From the NCBI GenBank assembly GCA_963210315.1, contig OY723309.1, positions 992,001 through 1,056,000 on the forward strand: a DNA stretch of 64,000 nucleotides, in the 5' to 3' direction. Position numbers and translations under genes: made by a program. Of this stretch, positions 30,826 through 39,919 are shown one piece after another. Position 1 is the stretch's first letter; each line of letters opens with the position of its first letter. The DNA comes from Rhynchopus euleeides (lineage: Eukaryota; Euglenozoa; Diplonemea; Diplonemida; Diplonemidae). Below the pieces are notes generated by a model. That model did not search any database. It worked only from the letters and a program-made list of their open reading frames with translations, and was not told where the DNA came from.

Positions 30826-33800
30826 GGTGGTCACCTGCACTAGGCGTGCGCGTCTGTGTGTCACCAGCGTTCATAGACCGCGGCGACGACGGACGGGCGA
30901 GTAAAGCGCATGCCCCCTTACGCCGCCTGGGCAGCTCGCCTGCGACCTTTGAGCAGCGACACGGCCTGATTGCTGGCGCAGTCATGCCCCGAGCGATCTT
31001 CGGTGGCTGGCATGCGCCCATTGACCACCGGGTCCTCCGCGACCTAGAGACCCGAGCCTCAAACTGCCTATACGGTGACCGCCATCCCTCCCGCAGCACC
31101 GCAGCGGCCCTCTCCATTGCCTCGAAGGGACACCTCCTTCACCCAGGAATCATAGTGCCGTATCGCATGCTGCTCCTACTTCTAGACTCCTGCCGCCGCC
31201 TACCAGAATTGATCCCGCGATTCAACCGCATTCGGGCCATGTATGCGCAAAAAACACGCATCGACGTCCCCCTCGGGCCTATCGGGCTTGCGCTCAAAAA
31301 AGGACTGCCGCCGGCCTCCCTCACCTGCGGCGATGATGTTTCCCTCATATCTGCTCCAGGAGGTTCCGAACCACTGCTTTCACTCGAAGTGGCGGCACGG
31401 AACCATGTGCTACGCGAGGCGCTGCGTCACAACATCTGGCGAAGGCTTGCTATCTCCAGACCCTCCTTCGGCGGTGTGGAGGACGGCGTTGACACCGTGC
31501 TGACAAACGACTTCTGGCAATCATGTGGGGATCCTGTGCTCGCCGCTGCGATGCGCTGCATTATTGTTGGGGGCGTGTTCCTGGCAGACCGCTGGGGACG
31601 CAATAAGCTTGGGGCTGCGACGGACTCCGCGCCTGACGGGCCGGAGGCCGAGCGCTCGACCGCTCCTACTCCACCTCCTGTGACCGCTGCCGACCACGCC
31701 ACAGCACCCGCGGACGGCGACGCTGCCGGTGACACCGATGATGACGACGACTCGTCGAGCTCAGCCCCGTCCGAGTTCGATGTCCTCGACGACTCGGGTG
31801 AGGTGCCCCTACCCCTCACAGCAACACAGCCGGAGCCGGGTAGCGACCGCCTCTGCCGGAATTGCGATACGGGCTCCCCCGAAACCGTCACGCATCTCTT
31901 CTGGGAATGCCCTGCCCACAACGACGTCCGTGCCCGGGAGCGGTACGCGGGTCTCTGTGAGGAGCGCCTCTCATGGCCGCCCTGCCTAGCCAACTGGGGC
32001 ATCATACCGAAACCCCTATCCGGTACGGTGCGGGCGAAGGACCTGCACCACCTAATGAGCACGATAGTCGCCCGCAGAGATGTGCTGGAACGTGAGCGCC
32101 TCGGGGTATCCCCAACTGTTTGCGCGTGGGACGCAGCGCTAGCGCGACCCGCTGCGCCCCATCAGTCCGACCTGGCCTCACTGCCGGACAACCCACCCCG
32201 CTGGACTCACGGAGAGTGCATCATGCGTGCCCTGCGGGCCTGGCTCGGTCGTCTCACCTGGACGAGGGAGGGGTCCGTCTCCTTCTGCGAGCTCGCCATC
32301 GACTTCGAGGTCTTCTCCGGGCTCGACGTCTGCCCGATCGCTACTGGCGCCCCGGCAGGAACCCAGCCCGCCCCACTCAACATGCGTGGACGCATGATGG
32401 GGCAGATGTTGAAATACCTTGTCTCCCAGTGTGAAGCAGTTAACCTCCGCGCGCCCCTGCCTGGCGCGTTTGTCTCGCGTGTCTACTGCCTCCGCGCGGT
32501 GGGGGTGAAGGAAGTCTGGGGCGGTCTTGAGCCGCGCCCCCGCTTTGCCTGCCACGGGCTCACCACCCGTATCCTGATCGAGCAGATTCCCCGCGCGATC
32601 CACTGGGCCTCGAGCAAGTCGTGGGGCCTGGACCTTACCCCGTCGTATACCGAGGTGCCCGACCGGGACACGCGAAGCGAACAGTGGGACCCTACTCCCG
32701 TAGCCCCCACCCGTGACCCCCTCGACACGGTCAGCCCGAGGTCGGCGCCGTGCGGCGCTGAGCGCTATGCCCCCCGTTCGGAGGTGCTGGCTCGCAACGT
32801 CTGCAGGGCCCACTCCAAGCCCAAGTGCCATGACTGCGACTCGGCGGGGCACAACCGAACCCTGCGAATGGAAGACTGCTGCCGGGCCCACCACCGCCAG
32901 GATGACGGACTGCCCGTGCAGTTCTGCAGCACGCACCGGCTGCTCCGCTGCGGCACCTGCAGCTCCTCCAACATGTGCTGCAAGCGTGGCCACCACGGCT
33001 GCCGCGACCATGACCTGCCCCCCTGCGGGATCTGCGCCTCTCTGCCTGAGATGGATGACAGACGCCCCACCGCTTGCTGCAAGAAGGGCCACCACGCCCC
33101 TCCCGCCCCTGCGACGCCTGTGGAGGCAGACGCCCCCACCCCGCCGCCCCATGTGCCGCCAACCCCGCCCTTCCCAGAGGCGACTGCGCCTACCGTGGGG
33201 GATCTTCCCTCCACCACGCCACCCCGTGTGCCTGCGCCTCAGCCCTCCCCTGAAGCGACCCCGTGTCCCGCTACTCCCGAGCCCGCCACCCCTCCAGTTA
33301 TCCTGAAGAGGCTGGCCCATACCGTGTGCTCCCCGGGCTCACCCCACCGCCACCTGATGCAGCCTCGTAGGAGGCTCTCACCCGACGGCGTCAGGCCATC
33401 CATCCCCGCCGTGGCGCAGCTGAAGCGCACCGCCTTAGAGGCGCATACCGGTTCCACCCCGGCACTGCCTGCCCAAAGGCCTAGGGTCGACCACGTGATC
33501 CCCACCGCTGACGCTGACGTTGACGTGGGCGCCGCTGATCCGGACCCACCTTCTCCTACTACCTCCCCTCCCGACGGCGTGTCCGTTGACGCAGCCCTTC
33601 CCCAAAGGCCCCGTTCTGGTGCCTCTTCCTCCTCCGCCCGTGCGCGGTCACCGCACGCGCCTACAGGCTTCCGGGCCTACCTTAATCCTCCTTCCTCACG
33701 TAGCGCGTCACCGGGCGCTACAGACCGTGTGGCGCCTGCGCCTCCTCCTCCTCCTGTGTCACTTCCCTCACCCCACCAGAGCAGCTCCTCTCTCAAACAA

Positions 33801-33897
33801 GGGGAGTCTACCGGGCCGCGGGCCCGCGTAGTTAAGTAGACGCCACCCTTGGGGTGCGAGTATTTTCGTTTCGGGGATATTCACACTATAAGCATAC
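30826..33897 (+). mobile_element. 5'-truncated LINE in an (AG)n microsatellite (copy 2, open frame)
   Basis: Same element as 3911-6982, here with one uninterrupted frame to the TAG at 33837-33839. The frame lacks the endonuclease and the RT catalytic core, so the copy cannot be autonomous. Domains in order: post-RT block, acidic Asp/Ser linker, zinc knuckle C-x2-C-x9-H-x4-C (nt 31854-31910), conserved C-terminal block (SVSFCELAIDFEVFSG; LNMRGRMMGQMLKYLV), Cys/His-rich segment (about 32800-33090), Pro-rich tail. It is flanked by (AG)n plus GCTGTG on both sides (30791-30825 and 33898-33928), which reads as a target-site duplication and places the true 5' junction at about 30826. Confidence 0.88.
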
Positions 33898-33928
33898 GAG
33901 AGAGAGAGAGAGAGAGAGAGAGGCTGTG

Positions 33929-34892
33929 CGTATGTTGTGTGTGTGCAACAAGAGACAGACAGGTCCACACCCTCCTCCCCTCTTCAAACCTTTTCCCCAC
34001 AGGGGTTCGTTCGCTATAATTAGTTTATGGTTTTGGCGGCGGCTCGGGGGGGGGGGGGGGGTGGCGAGGGGCAGGCCAGGCTGCACTGCGGGTGGCATTA
34101 GCAAGGCCCTGGCGGAAAAGGGCGGAAGGATTTTCGGGTGGCTGTGGCGAGCGAGCTCTCAACACACCCAAAGCCGCAATCGAAACATAACAACCGCCAG
34201 GGAAAGGTCGTCGCAGGTTAAAGGAAACATGCCCCTGCACACCACCGACCTGGGTGGATGTGAATAGGGGCCATGCAGCTGGGTTAGAGAGGCGCGTGTG
34301 CTGCGCGGGCTCACTCCGGGGGCGCAGCCTCTGCTGACATCACCTGGGCCAAGCTCACTCCCTGCCAGATGCGGATGTGCAAAAGCCGTTAGAGCAGCAG
34401 ACAGACTGCCCACCCCCACCCCCACCCCCCTCCCCCCCGGCACGGTTCAGCAAGAACAGAACTCGATGCGCTGTATGAATTGGTATGTCACATGCGGTCC
34501 TTCCCCACACCCCCCACCCCCTTTCTCCATCCAGCTCCGTATGCATGGCAACGCAACACAGGCTGATCCCTGCACAGCCGATGCCACAGCTGGGCAGCGG
34601 GCTGTGCAGAGGGATGTATGTCAAGGGGAATCTTCGCTACCGGCAGCCCGCCTTGCCTCAGCTTGTGCCTGAGGCGACGACAGGTGCTCTGTGTTGTTGG
34701 GGCAAAACCTATGCCAGCAGCAGCCAGAGCCCACCCTGATGTCCCCCCACTCCTCGGCTTGGGGTACATCCATCTGCCCTGCACCCCTGCACCCAAGAAG
34801 GGTCTGCATGTGTCTCGGCATCCCCCTGTCTGTGGCAGGTGTCTCTGGCCACATCAGGGAAAAGGCTGTCCTGAAGGTCCGAAGCGATGGAG
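33929..34892. other. Intergenic, no recognisable gene
   Basis: The 3' flank of the LINE and the downstream region of the YPEL gene. It contains a poly-G run (34047-34062) and a C-rich tract near 34410-34438. Short ORFs show no motifs. Confidence 0.5.
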
Positions 34893-35593
34893 TTAGAACG
34901 CCTCGTCATGCATGGTAGTGGCTTTGCGCACCATGGCCTTCTCCACAATGTACTTCCCTTCCTTATACTTCTGTGCGGGCTCCTGTGCCAGTTCCTGCAG
35001 GTGGGGGGGGTGGGGGTGGGAGGTGGACTCTTTGCAACCAGCAGAACAAAAGCCCTTCCGCATCGTGTCAAGAGCAGTGGGGTGATCAGTGCGGTCCACA
35101 CTGCGACAAGCTTATTCTGCTGCAATGCACCTGATCCCATGGCATACATATTTCCACCCTAAGGTGACATCACACCCGTTGCAGTAGAAGTCAGCAACCT
35201 GGTGCAGCCCGGTGAGCAGCAGCTGTGTGGTGGGTTTGTTGGGGCTTTCACGAAAAGAGAGAGAGAGAGAGAGAGAGAAAGACCACACAGAGAAGAGATA
35301 CGCGTGCATTTTGAAGCACCCTTTAGCAACAGACGTAAGCTGCGCCGAGCGAGCTCTGACACCCCCTTCCACCGCGCCCCACACTCTAAATCCAGCAGCC
35401 ATCTACCCTACCATACCCGCTCTTCGATAGTCCCGAGTGAGATGTTGACGACATTGTCGAATAGATAGGCCTTGCCATGCCGCCCCTGGAACTGCTTCGA
35501 CACAATATCATCCGTCGACACAACATGCGTAGCACACCTGTTGCACACATACACGCTGTGCGACTCGAGATACGTCTTAAATATCCGCCCCAT
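34893..35593 (-). CDS. YPEL: Yippee-like zinc-binding protein (YPEL)
   Basis: Three exons on the minus strand, 35593-35417, 35222-35148 and 34994-34893, with GTATGG and GTATGC donors, CAG acceptors and phase-0 junctions, encode 117 residues. The whole protein matches the Yippee family: [10 protein letters not shown] at the start, the C-x2-C-x52-C-x2-C zinc signature (Cys17, 20, 73, 76), [32 protein letters not shown] and LGWKY, and [13 protein letters not shown] near the end. The function of the family is poorly defined (nuclear and centrosomal proteins in animals; the fold resembles the cereblon thalidomide-binding domain). Length is normal. Confidence 0.96.
35256..35278. repeat. (AG)n microsatellite in YPEL intron 1
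   Basis: About 11 AG units inside the first intron of the YPEL gene. It is one of several AG tracts of the type that hosts the LINE insertions. Confidence 0.9.
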
Positions 35594-36084
35594 CGCACCC
35601 TAGACACCTCCACCGCAAAAGCCTCTCTGGGCCTGTGTATCGCGGGTCCCGGCAGGGGCGTGTGCAGAGCACACCCAACCCACTGTGTACCCTGCGTGTT
35701 GGACTGATGTTGGATGCTGGCTCGGCAGACAAGGCATGAGGTGCCCCATTCCATTGCAGACGCTTTGTGCAGGGCGCAGCAGTTCTCTCGGGGGGTGGGT
35801 GATGCCAGCGGCGGCGGCGGCGGGGAGGGGAAGGGGGGGGGGCAGCTCCAAAATGGGGAAGCAAGGCTTTCGCCCGATACACGAACCCCTCATCCCGCTC
35901 CCTCTGGGCTCCCCACCCACCCCCGGGGTCGTGTGGGGTTCTTTTTACGGACTTCGTCATACGGAGTCACCTCTCGCATGTCGGGGGAGGGGGGGGCATG
36001 CAACCAGCGTTCTCTTTTTCACACCACACGGTTGCCCACCATCACCTCGCAGGCACACCCCCGCCCAGCTTCTTCAATGTCTAG
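35594..36084. other. 5' flank of YPEL; no gene seen
   Basis: GC-rich intergenic sequence with a GGC-repeat and poly-G patch (35808-35841). It would contain the YPEL promoter, but no element could be assigned. Confidence 0.45.
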
Positions 36085-37280
36085 ATATGGCTTCGTTCAT
36101 AAACACCCCCCCCCAGATTGGGCCTTTTAGCCATTTTTGGCCAAAAATTGGGAATAATCGCATTCACCACCCTCGTCTGCCCCCCACCTGCACTTCGGGG
36201 GGTCCGGGGGGGCCACGGGGGACCCAGGAGTCCATTTTGCTCTCTCATTGGCATGAGAAATGGGGAAAAATACCTTCTCGCGAGCCTGGTACCGGATCAC
36301 AAAAGAGCTGCCGAAATCGGCGTAAGTCTTCGTTCGACGAAACAGATGAGGGATCAGATTGCTCGCGGAGTGGTCGTAGTCAGTGTCTCGGTATGCTGGC
36401 ACCGAGCATCATTCAGCAGATGACAGGACTTCGACCTGGAGAGCAAACGCCACATCGTCCACGGGTTCCGGGATGACGGATAGTCAGAAGAGTGTAACAT
36501 GCCCGTAGGTACAGGGTGTTCTCGAGGCAAGGGTGAGCCCCGGCGGTCGACCCACTACGATTCACAGAGGACAACATCGATACGAACCAGTGTTCGACGG
36601 TGTGCTGATTCGGATGCACAGATGAGGGTCCCGCAAATCAGGCATCTACCTGCGCTCATTGCAGCTTTGGAAGGACACTGTCTGGTATAACCAGACGGTG
36701 GCGGACGAGTGTGGTGAAAGACGGGTATCATCTGCACAGCTCGACGACCAATTACATGTGTCACACAAGGCCATCCGACTGGTGGCTACTGCACTCGGGA
36801 GGGCAGCCCCCAGACGGAGTGAAAACATCTGCCGCAGCCAGTAGGACCACCACACGTCGGGGAGGAACTGCAGGATTTGCTCCACTCTGATGGTTCATTC
36901 TGACTTTTGTTAGGGGTCTGACACTCTGGCGCAACTCTGGCAACTGTATCGACGTCAATGGAGGCGCAACGAACGAAGCCCCTATCAAAGGAGTCCCTGG
37001 TTCCCTCGTGGATGACATGTGCTCTGGTCCGGGTAAATACCAGAAGGCAGGAGAGTCGCAGAGACGGCCTAATGGAGCGTGGAAAAATGATACATTCCCC
37101 TCATGATTGTGGGTCTTTTGCACAAAAATGGCCGGAAAAAGGCCTCCCAAGTGCCCCCGAACCTGTTTTCCCACCTCGAGGGTGGTTGCGAGGGTGGTGA
37201 ATGCGATTTTCCCCAATTTTCGCCCAAAAATGGCTAAAAGGCCCAATCTGGGGGGGGGGTGTTTATGAACGAACCCATAT
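36085..37280. mobile_element. Foldback element with about 90-bp inverted termini
   Basis: The left arm (36085-36176) and right arm (37191-37280) are inverted copies: both carry CGTTCATAAACACCCCCCCC (or complement), CCCAATCTGG/CCAGATTGGG, and GCATTCACCACCCTCG. The interior is about 1 kb without a recognised transposase. No target-site duplication could be assigned. Confidence 0.75.
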
Positions 37281-37545
37281 TATTTACTTGAGAATAACCT
37301 ACACGGTGCCATCCACTACCCATGCCGCCCATGCTGCATGCCGTCATGCCATACTGTGTGGTGCCGTAAGGGATAGAATTGCATTGGGTAACCCACCCTG
37401 CACCTAAATGCTTCACCCGAGAGGGTGACGAAATGAGGGAGAGGGTCTGGTCGGGTGTGAGCACTCTGGAGAACCCGGGAGATATACACGCCTAAAGGGG
37501 ATGGCCTTCCCCCCGCTCGACATGCGACAAGATGCGCCTGCTGTG

Positions 37546-39570
37546 TCACACAGAGAAGAGCCCGAGAGCTGACAGCTGGTCCATGTACTCCCCTATGAAC
37601 GCGCATCTGTGATTCAGCGCATTCCAAAGGACTGACCCAGCGCCGTGCCAATCCGAGGCTGGGAGAGCGCTGTGCCTCGGCCCCCCCCTCTGCGCATCCA
37701 GAATCCCCGCCACCACCCCCCACACCTCGTCACCCGGAGGGGCCGCACCGCAGACAAACACCGGGTCGTGCCCGGGGTCACGGGCACCACCACCGCCACC
37801 ACCACCACCACCACCACCCTCCCAGTCACCCTCGCCCTCCGCTGCCCCAGGGGGGGCTGACGCAGCACCGCGCCGCCACGCCGCACTGGCAGACCCCACC
37901 CGCCTCCGGCGCCTCGGGAGAAAGCAGGCCTCGCTGCTGAAGTAATACCGCGACACCGAAGCGGCAACCCCATCCCACACCGCGGGGACGGAGAGGCGCG
38001 ATAGAGGCGCGTGCCTCACGGATACCACTAGGGAGGCCTGCTGCTGGTTCTGCTGCTGCTGCTGCTGTTGTTGATCCTGCCCAACCCCAACCCCGCCAAA
38101 ATGCGGCTCCACCGCCGCATCCCTTCCGGGAACCCTCTGCAGGGGCAGGGTGGCGAAGGGCGAATTTGCAGCCCCTTTAGCGTGTATGCGAGAGGATTTC
38201 ACCGCGGCAAGAGAGGGGAAAAGAGCGCACATCGCACGCGCGTCTGCGAGGAGGCGGAGCGCCCCCCCGCTGAGCGGGCCCAGGGATATGTCCTGCTCGG
38301 ATGCGGCAAACACCAGCACATCGCAGGCCTGGAGGAGCCACGCCGCGCGGAGGAGGCTGCTGTGTGTGACACGCTCCTCAGCGAGGCGGGGGGTGCCTGC
38401 TCTCTCCGCTGCGGAGGAGGGAGGGCCCCCTCTGGGCTCTGTTGCACCACCACCCCCAGGGAAGGGTCTTTTCGGCCCGCCCACCCCCCCACCGAGGGCG
38501 GATGCCAGCGCCGCCGCGCTGAGGAACGCATCGCTCGCCAGCACGACATATCTCGCCCCGCCCTGCACCGACACGGCGCACTGCGCCATCCCACCCCCCA
38601 CCGGATCCCCCTCCGGAGGGAACGGCTTCCCCAAACCCGCCATCTCCTTCACAGCCGCCTCGCAGACCCCCTCCCTTCGGAGGAGATATCCCACAAGGCT
38701 GTTTGCTGCCTGGTAGGGGTTCTCCCCGTCAGCACCGCAGACACCGATCACCCTATAGGGCACAGCCAGCCCTGGCAGGGCGGAACCCAACGCAGGGGGT
38801 GGCGAGGTGGGGGAGGGTGGGGAGGGGGAGGAGGAGGAGGTGGTGGTGGTGGCGGCAGAGGCGGAGGCGGGCCCAACAGCCCCCAGGTCAGGGAAGAGCT
38901 GTCTCGTGTCCTCCGGTGGGATGAAGGAGCCGTCGGAGAGGAGGAGGCGGGTCACCTGAACCGCAGCGGATGGGCTGCCGGGGTGAAGCCCGGTCGACGC
39001 GACAGGGCGTGGTGGCGCATCTGCTGTGGTACCTCTGGCGGGGCCTGGATGTGTCTGGTGGTGGGCACCCCTTGGAAGCGTCGGGCTGTCCTGCGTGGGG
39101 TCCTCCCGAGCTGCAGAGGTGGTGGAGGTGGAGGTGCCCTCCCCCAAGTTGCCTGATGAAGGTGTTGCCAACAGTATCCTCCGACCCCCTCCTGCAGCGG
39201 CAGCCAGGCTGGGCGACGGGGGCTGCTGCGAGGGCGACGGAGGCGTGGCTGGGTGCAGGTGCTGCTGCTGCGGGGTGGCGGTGGCGGTGGCGGCCGCGGC
39301 GGAGGTGGTGGCTCCGGCCGCCTGCCTCTGGATTATCTGAAACCGCTTCGGGGGGTGGTGTGCTGCGGGAGGGGATGGGGGTCCATCCCCGCCCTTGCGG
39401 TGGCCCCCCTTGCCACCATATCCCATCCGAGACCCGCCTGGGTGGTGGTGGTGGTGGTGGGGTTGTGGTGGGGTGGGGTGTCGTGATCCTTCTGTGCGAA
39501 AGGGGAGAGGGAGAGGGGGGGGTGGGGTGGGGTGGGATGCAGCCACGCATGCCTCAGACAGCCGTTTCAC
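37546..39570 (-). CDS. SMG9-like protein, tentative (nonsense-mediated decay)
   Basis: A frame of up to 674 residues; the ATG at 39426 is an alternative start because the first 48 residues are low complexity. A Pro/Ala-rich N-terminal half is followed by a globular part. The order of features resembles SMG9: KRFQIIQRQ near the end of the Pro-rich region, a hydrophobic strand VIGVCGADGENPYQAANSLV where SMG9 has its P-loop, RYVVLASDAF, LLRAAWLLQACDVLVFAASEQD (compare the LQIAAFLFTVCHVVIVVQD block), and a final LWNALNHRCAFIGEYMDQLSAL like the SMG9 C-terminus. The GK[ST] of a P-loop is absent. Poly-Gln and poly-Gly insertions expand the C-terminal half. Family assignment is an inference from block order only. 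Confidence 0.5.
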   Translation of the reverse strand: MKRLSEACVAASHPTPPPPLPLPFRTEGSRHPTPPQPHHHHHHPGGSRMGYGGKGGHRKGGDGPPSPPAAHHPPKRFQIIQRQAAGATTSAAAATATATPQQQHLHPATPPSPSQQPPSPSLAAAAGGGRRILLATPSSGNLGEGTSTSTTSAAREDPTQDSPTLPRGAHHQTHPGPARGTTADAPPRPVASTGLHPGSPSAAVQVTRLLLSDGSFIPPEDTRQLFPDLGAVGPASASAATTTTSSSSPSPPSPTSPPPALGSALPGLAVPYRVIGVCGADGENPYQAANSLVGYLLRREGVCEAAVKEMAGLGKPFPPEGDPVGGGMAQCAVSVQGGARYVVLASDAFLSAAALASALGGGVGGPKRPFPGGGGATEPRGGPPSSAAERAGTPRLAEERVTHSSLLRAAWLLQACDVLVFAASEQDISLGPLSGGALRLLADARAMCALFPSLAAVKSSRIHAKGAANSPFATLPLQRVPGRDAAVEPHFGGVGVGQDQQQQQQQQNQQQASLVVSVRHAPLSRLSVPAVWDGVAASVSRYYFSSEACFLPRRRRRVGSASAAWRRGAASAPPGAAEGEGDWEGGGGGGGGGGGARDPGHDPVFVCGAAPPGDEVWGVVAGILDAQRGGPRHSALPASDWHGAGSVLWNALNHRCAFIGEYMDQLSALGLFSV

Positions 39571-39919
39571 AAAAAAAATGGTGGGGTTCGTACAAACAAA
39601 AAAAAGTCAAAAAAAAGAAGGGAAATGACATGCAACCGGACAAAAAAAACATTTTCCGACTGCTGCGCTTCTTGAGAAAATCACCCCCCCCCCCCCCATC
39701 TATACTCCCCCCTCCCTCCCTCGGCACCTCGTCAGGGGGCCCCCCTTCTTCTCCCCCTCACTGGCATGCATGGGTTAATGTGTTACATCCCCGGGGCCCT
39801 TTTCAGAGAACTCTCCCCTGAGTCGTATGCATGTTGTGCTTGCAGACACTCACCACCCCCTGCCCCCCTACCCCCTCCTGCATTCTCTACTTTCCGTACA
39901 GGCCAACGGGCAGGGCAAT

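Larger units (their letters stand above)
26916..33918. repeat. Direct segmental duplication, copy 2
   Basis: Second copy of the block at 1-7003. It is probably the original location. Here the unknown gene at its left edge is complete (it runs on to 26484), the LINE reading frame is open, and the LINE is flanked on both sides by (AG)n followed by GCTGTG, as expected of a target-site duplication. Copy 1 lacks the right-hand GCTGTG. Confidence 0.95.
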
